NCBI RefSeq assembly: GCF_000972845.2
Contig: NC_040017.1
Coordinates: forward strand, 22,591,606 to 22,655,605
Origin: Larimichthys crocea
Taxonomy: Eukaryota; Chordata; Actinopteri; Sciaenidae
Reading direction: 5' to 3'
DNA: 64,000 bases
Of the stretch, positions 61,401 to 64,000 are shown piece after piece. The number at the start of each line of letters is the position of its first letter. The first letter of the stretch is position 1. The notes beneath the pieces were generated by a model, which was not told where the DNA came from, ran no database searches, and worked only from the letters and a program-made list of their open reading frames with translations. The translations under genes and the position numbers were made by a program.

Positions 61401-64000
61401 AGATACTGTAGCTGTGACTTGCATGTAGTGATTCCAGCAGTTCTGTGTACTGTATCATAAATGACATTCACAGGTTTGTTTGTGGTGTAGCACATACCAC
61501 TGAGAGTCTGGCTTTTTATACTGGGGAGACCTTTCTGTCTGCGCTCCCTGTCCTTTTCTCTTTCACTCTTGTCTTGAGAGTGAGAGCGAGATCTCCAGTG
61601 CCATTCTCTGGAGCGAGAACGAGAGCGTCGATGCCGTGACCTTCTAGAGCGCGACGAAGATCTTGATCTTCTCCTGGGAGATCTGAAACACAAAAGTTTA
61701 AACAGCTGAACGTGGGCTGACCAATTAAAGCAATTCCTATGAGGAAAGTAATCCCTTTCTGAGCCATGAGCTCAGTAGGGAATCACAGCATGAACACATG
61801 AAGTTCAGGGACCCTATGGAGTGTCAGATGTGCCCTTTACATTGAGTACTGCAGCAGGAGACACTGCAACAATAGCAGCAGTTACAAAATATGCTTTGCG
61901 AGTCGGATATGTGCCCCAACAAAAATAACAATAGAAGAACAATAAACAAAGTATTTGAACACATTTAATTGAAATCCACAGCACTACACCGTCATCTGGG
62001 TTGAGCACAGCCTCTTACCTAGAACCAGATCTGGATCTTGACCTCCTGCCATAGCCTCTGTGTCTGCCATCTCGCCTCATAGTTGAGTCTTCTCTTGAAT
62101 TTCCCTATTAGACAATGATGGCAATTTTATTTTTTTACAAAATTACAAGCAGACAGCACCAAGTTTTAATTTAAAGAGTTCACACCCGAGTTCACAAATT
62201 CCCATGTGGCACAACAGAGAAACTTCCTAGCCAACCGAGATAGCCACTGCAATGTTGAAATGACATTGAAATGCAAAGCTGAGAGTTTTTATCTCACAGG
62301 ATTGACATTGTTATAAGAATTTTCAAACGACCCTTCGATAAGAAGACTGGATTCGAGGTATCAGAGTTTAAGTTGATTATTCTTGTACAAGAAGCGTTTA
62401 ACAGTGCAGAAAAAGGCTCCCCGTGGAGCTTGAACAGTTGGTTCTTGTACACTCTCTAATGGGCTGTCTCAGACCCATAGATACAGATAGCATCATAAGT
62501 CTTCTTAGTTTCCTTTAATTAATAGTTTCCCCAATATAAATGTCACCTCTCTGACCTGTCCCAGACCCTCGTTCTGTTCTGGACTTCTTCTATTTATACA
62601 TGGACTTTACCCTTACCCTGCCAGTCTTAGCAACAAAGTCATGTTAGAGAAGTGAAAACAGAAAACGTGAGGAGTAGGAACTCACGTACACATCATATGA
62701 TTTAAGACATCTGAAACACAGTATAAACCTAATTTGGTTTGAAGATTTACCCGTGTTTGAGAATAAGTCTCATTTATGGAACAATATCCATCTTGCATCA
62801 TATGATGATCACCATGACTTATTCCTCCGCCGTGCTGAAGAATGACAAAGAAACAGCCACAGGAAACAGTGAAACAACAAATGAAAGCTTGCAGCTCCAC
62901 ACAGTTCATCCTTGACATTGTCAAAACATAAATATTTAAAGCATTTTAAATATAATCATGGCTCAACATCTCATGTGAGAAGAACATCTTGATACTTAAG
63001 ACGAGTTATTATTATAATTCAGTTACAATTTTACCTCTATACCACCAGTCTGTCCCATCATATGTGGATGAGCATGCTCCATGTTGTGCATCTGACCGGA
63101 AAACTGGTTAAACACATTTTCAGGAATGCCCCTGTCAGGACAAAATATACTATAGTGAGTCTGAGTATTACCAAAACAAAAGAACACATTAAAAGGAATG
63201 ACACAATCAATCTATTTTTACAAATGGATTCCAGCTCCAAAACTTTGGTACAGGCCAGCTCAGTAGTATAGCATCAGCAGATAAAAACCTAAAAACACCC
63301 GTTCACCATTTTATCCTATACATTTCATGAAACTCACTGTGGTTGAGCATTGCCTTCTTTAGCCGTGATATCCTCGGGTTCATCGTCATAGTCAAATCGG
63401 TCAAGGAGTTTCTGAAATATATGTAGATAAAAATATATTACACACAGACAACAGGTTTCGAATTAAGAGAGCACAGCAGCAACAAAACAGGCTACAACAA
63501 AATATGTTTTAGTTGTTACTATAGTGAATTTAACCGTTCTATCACTTGAGCTGCTCTGTGCCTAACAGTGGGGTTTGCCTAATTTGTGTTTAATCACAAC
63601 AGGAAATATTACGACACTGAGCTATACCATTACCTCAGCTAAAGAGCTTTTCTTTTCTGTGTGCGTGCCGTATGGGTTGAGCTGGCCCACAGGCATCTGG
63701 GGTGGGTTTGATATGTTGTTAGCGACGGTGGTGGCAAGACTCTTATCTGCCTGCTGGAAGTTCTGGAGCATCCTCTGAAGCTAAAGGACGGAGAGAGAGA
63801 GAAAGGTTAAAACAATTCTTCGCCTACCATGATCTAGAACTGCCAGAGCACTATAAGCTATTAATCACTTACCTCCTGTCCATGAGGAGACTGAAACAGC
63901 TGTGCCACAGCAGCTAAGGCATCAGGACTAGGTAGCTGGGGCACAGCAGACACAACTGAGGCACTAGTGAGAGGATGCTGTGTCTCTGGTTGAGCGTCAA
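48997..64000 (-). CDS. scaf4: SCAF4, SR-related CTD-associated factor (3' part, 13 exons, cut by window edge)
   Basis: SCAF4 binds the phosphorylated CTD of RNA polymerase II and, with SCAF8, prevents use of early poly(A) sites. The window holds the last 612 codons; the N-terminal CTD-interacting domain lies beyond 64000. In order: PQLPSPDALAAVAQLFQ, KLLDRFDYDDEPED, a His/Met/Gly-rich stretch, an Arg/Ser segment (61498-61682), one RRM with RNP2 LWVGQL and RNP1 RGCAYIVM, the conserved GVTYIPWSKVKAEELES, then a Pro/Gly-rich tail. RRM details (IVMVHRQDAY, KVNQK, EELESY) favour SCAF4 over SCAF8. Exons: 63873-64000, 63634-63780, 63338-63411, 63035-63131, 62751-62834, 62019-62104, 61498-61682, 60329-60429, 60101-60214, 59857-60013, 59657-59751, 49604-49742, 48997-49430; all phases agree. 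The tail after the RRM is about 220 residues, far shorter than in human. Confidence 0.93.
49604..49742 (-). CDS. scaf4: scaf4 exon (Pro-rich tail)
   Basis: VQPVEQAAPIGSPLAFPGP to DCSKLAP plus one base; acceptor TTTCAG, donor GTAAGA. Confidence 0.87.
50201..50225. repeat. (CA)n microsatellite
   Basis: CA dinucleotides with one GA interruption. Confidence 0.85.
51669..52310. mobile_element. Old fish MITE interrupted by a hAT element
   Basis: Ends TTAAAGG and CCTTTAA are inverted repeats. The inner segment 52124-52156 is shared, in reverse complement, with 61110-61150. Removing the hAT insert leaves about 360 bases. It resembles a MITE family I recall from percomorph genomes; exact boundaries are approximate. 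Confidence 0.65.
51729..52000. mobile_element. Nonautonomous hAT (Charlie-like) element, 272 bp
   Basis: Terminal inverted repeats CAGTGGTTCTC and GAGAATCACTG (one mismatch) with a perfect 8-bp target-site duplication CATTAGTG at 51721-51728 and 52001-52008. The interior has CGCGACCCAC repeats and the palindrome GGGTCGCGACCC. No transposase frame. Confidence 0.93.
52452..52620. mobile_element. Second, shorter MITE copy of the same family
   Basis: AAAGGTCCTGTGTG at one end and CGTACAGGTCCTTT at the other are imperfect inverted repeats; the interior has AAACTAAACACTGG next to CTACAGTAAC, as in the copy at 51669-52310. Confidence 0.7.
59657..59751 (-). CDS. scaf4: scaf4 exon after the RRM
   Basis: EWNNSKDLNKLAAVNGVLES to AAQIQ; corresponds weakly to human DWKGIPKKPENEVAQNGG. 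Donor GTAATG, phase 0. Confidence 0.88.
59857..60013 (-). CDS. scaf4: scaf4 exon (RRM end and conserved post-RRM block)
   Basis: IAWALNKGIKSAHKKFWD, then GVTYIPWSKVKAEELESYRE to LNP. Nearly identical to human SCAF4. Confidence 0.97.
60101..60214 (-). CDS. scaf4: scaf4 exon (RRM core)
   Basis: MIPPRGCAYIVMVHRQDAYT to NQKPVK, 38 codons; carries RNP1. Confidence 0.97.
60329..60429 (-). CDS. scaf4: scaf4 exon (RRM start)
   Basis: CSTTLWVGQLDKKTQQSD to EEFGQIESIN; carries RNP2. Confidence 0.96.
60430..61497 (-). other. scaf4: scaf4 intron with MITE fragment
   Basis: Contains a degenerate MITE copy (61010-61175) and a short internal duplication of GACAAATCTGGTT plus RCCC at 60618-60634 and 60685-60701. 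Confidence 0.7.
61010..61175. mobile_element. MITE fragment, opposite orientation
   Basis: Carries GTGTGTAGGATTCAGTGG, TATTGCAACCGGCTGAATAC and GTCTATTCTGGGCTATTGTA, matching the reverse complement of parts of 52124-52310. One end is missing. Confidence 0.65.
61498..61682 (-). CDS. scaf4: scaf4 exon (Arg/Ser domain)
   Basis: 61 codons, starting SPRRRSRSSSRSRRSRHRRS, then a charged EKDRERRQKGLPSIKS that mirrors human KERQKKGLPPIRS just before the RRM. Confidence 0.95.
62019..62104 (-). CDS. scaf4: scaf4 exon (start of Arg/Ser segment)
   Basis: Reads GNSREDSTMRRDGRHRGYGR then RSRSRSGS; 28 codons plus two bases. The introns on each side (61683-62018, 62105-62750) hold nothing recognised. Confidence 0.9.
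62751..62834 (-). CDS. scaf4: scaf4 exon (HGGGISHGDHH)
   Basis: 28 codons, HGGGISHGDHHMMQDG to TYSQTR; donor CGG|GTAAAT chosen because only that phase keeps the next exon open. Confidence 0.86.
63035..63131 (-). CDS. scaf4: scaf4 exon (His/Met-rich)
   Basis: Reads GIPENVFNQFSGQMHNMEHA to TGGIE; low complexity, set by splice sites and frame. Confidence 0.88.
63338..63411 (-). CDS. scaf4: scaf4 exon (KLLDRFDYDDEPE)
   Basis: Invariant LLDRFDYDDEPE motif followed by DITAKEGNAQP. Ends two bases into a codon at GTGAGT. Confidence 0.95.
63634..63780 (-). CDS. scaf4: scaf4 exon (LQRMLQNFQQ)
   Basis: 49 codons from LQRMLQNFQQADKS to KKSSLAE, phase 0 at both ends. Corresponds to the human LQQILQTFQQ region. 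Confidence 0.94.
63873..64000 (-). CDS. scaf4: scaf4 exon, truncated by window edge
   Basis: Reads DAQPETQHPL, then VPQLPSPDALAAVAQLFQ to HGQE; matches the human VPQLPSSDAFAAVAQLFQ block. Donor GTAAGT. Its 5' end is outside the window. Confidence 0.93.

Noticed and set aside
1..64000. CRISPR arrays, rRNA, tRNA, bacterial or viral gene clusters
   Set aside because: None seen; the window is ordinary vertebrate nuclear DNA.

Overview
The window is vertebrate, almost certainly teleost fish, nuclear DNA: AT-rich, with long introns, microsatellites and fish-type miniature inverted-repeat transposons. All three recognisable loci lie on the minus strand: a tandem pair of single-exon claudin-8/17-type genes (1055-1930 and 3338-4027), a complete tiam1 (25 coding exons, 28661 down to 8369) and the 3' part of scaf4 (13 exons, from the window edge down to 48997). 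I found no convincing plus-strand gene. The order claudins - TIAM1 - SCAF4 matches human chromosome 21q22 (CLDN17, CLDN8, TIAM1, SOD1, SCAF4), except that I see no SOD1 between tiam1 and scaf4.

Region by region: 1-4.1 kb holds the two claudins with their 3' UTRs and an (ATT)n microsatellite between them. 4.1-7.9 kb is intergenic. 7.9-28.9 kb is the tiam1 3' UTR, all coding exons and a likely 5' UTR exon; inside the 5 kb intron before the DH exons is a probable alternative first exon for a DH-PH-only protein. 28.9-48.1 kb is a very long 5' UTR intron leading to a CpG-rich likely promoter at about 47.6-48.1 kb. 48.8-64.0 kb is scaf4, with one 9.9 kb intron that carries a cluster of MITEs, including a hAT element nested in an older element.

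The joined tiam1 exons give 4773 nt, encoding 1590 residues against 1591 in human TIAM1, with every exon phase consistent. The product is a Rac-specific exchange factor with an N-terminal MGN myristoylation signal, PH-CCex, Ras-binding, PDZ, DH and PH domains. The scaf4 exons in the window encode 612 residues: the region after the CTD-interacting domain, an Arg/Ser segment, one RRM and a short Pro/Gly-rich tail. Claudins (tight-junction barrier) and Tiam1 (Rac activation at junctions and leading edges) act in related epithelial biology, but their closeness here is inherited synteny, not an operon.

Most noteworthy: the alternative tiam1 first exon; a claudin with tyrosine-rich extensions at both ends and no usual C-terminal YV; tandem 5' splice sites in the tiam1 Ras-binding domain; the short scaf4 C-terminus; and the nested transposon. 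All exon borders were read by eye from splice signals, frame continuity and remembered family sequences; no alignment was run.
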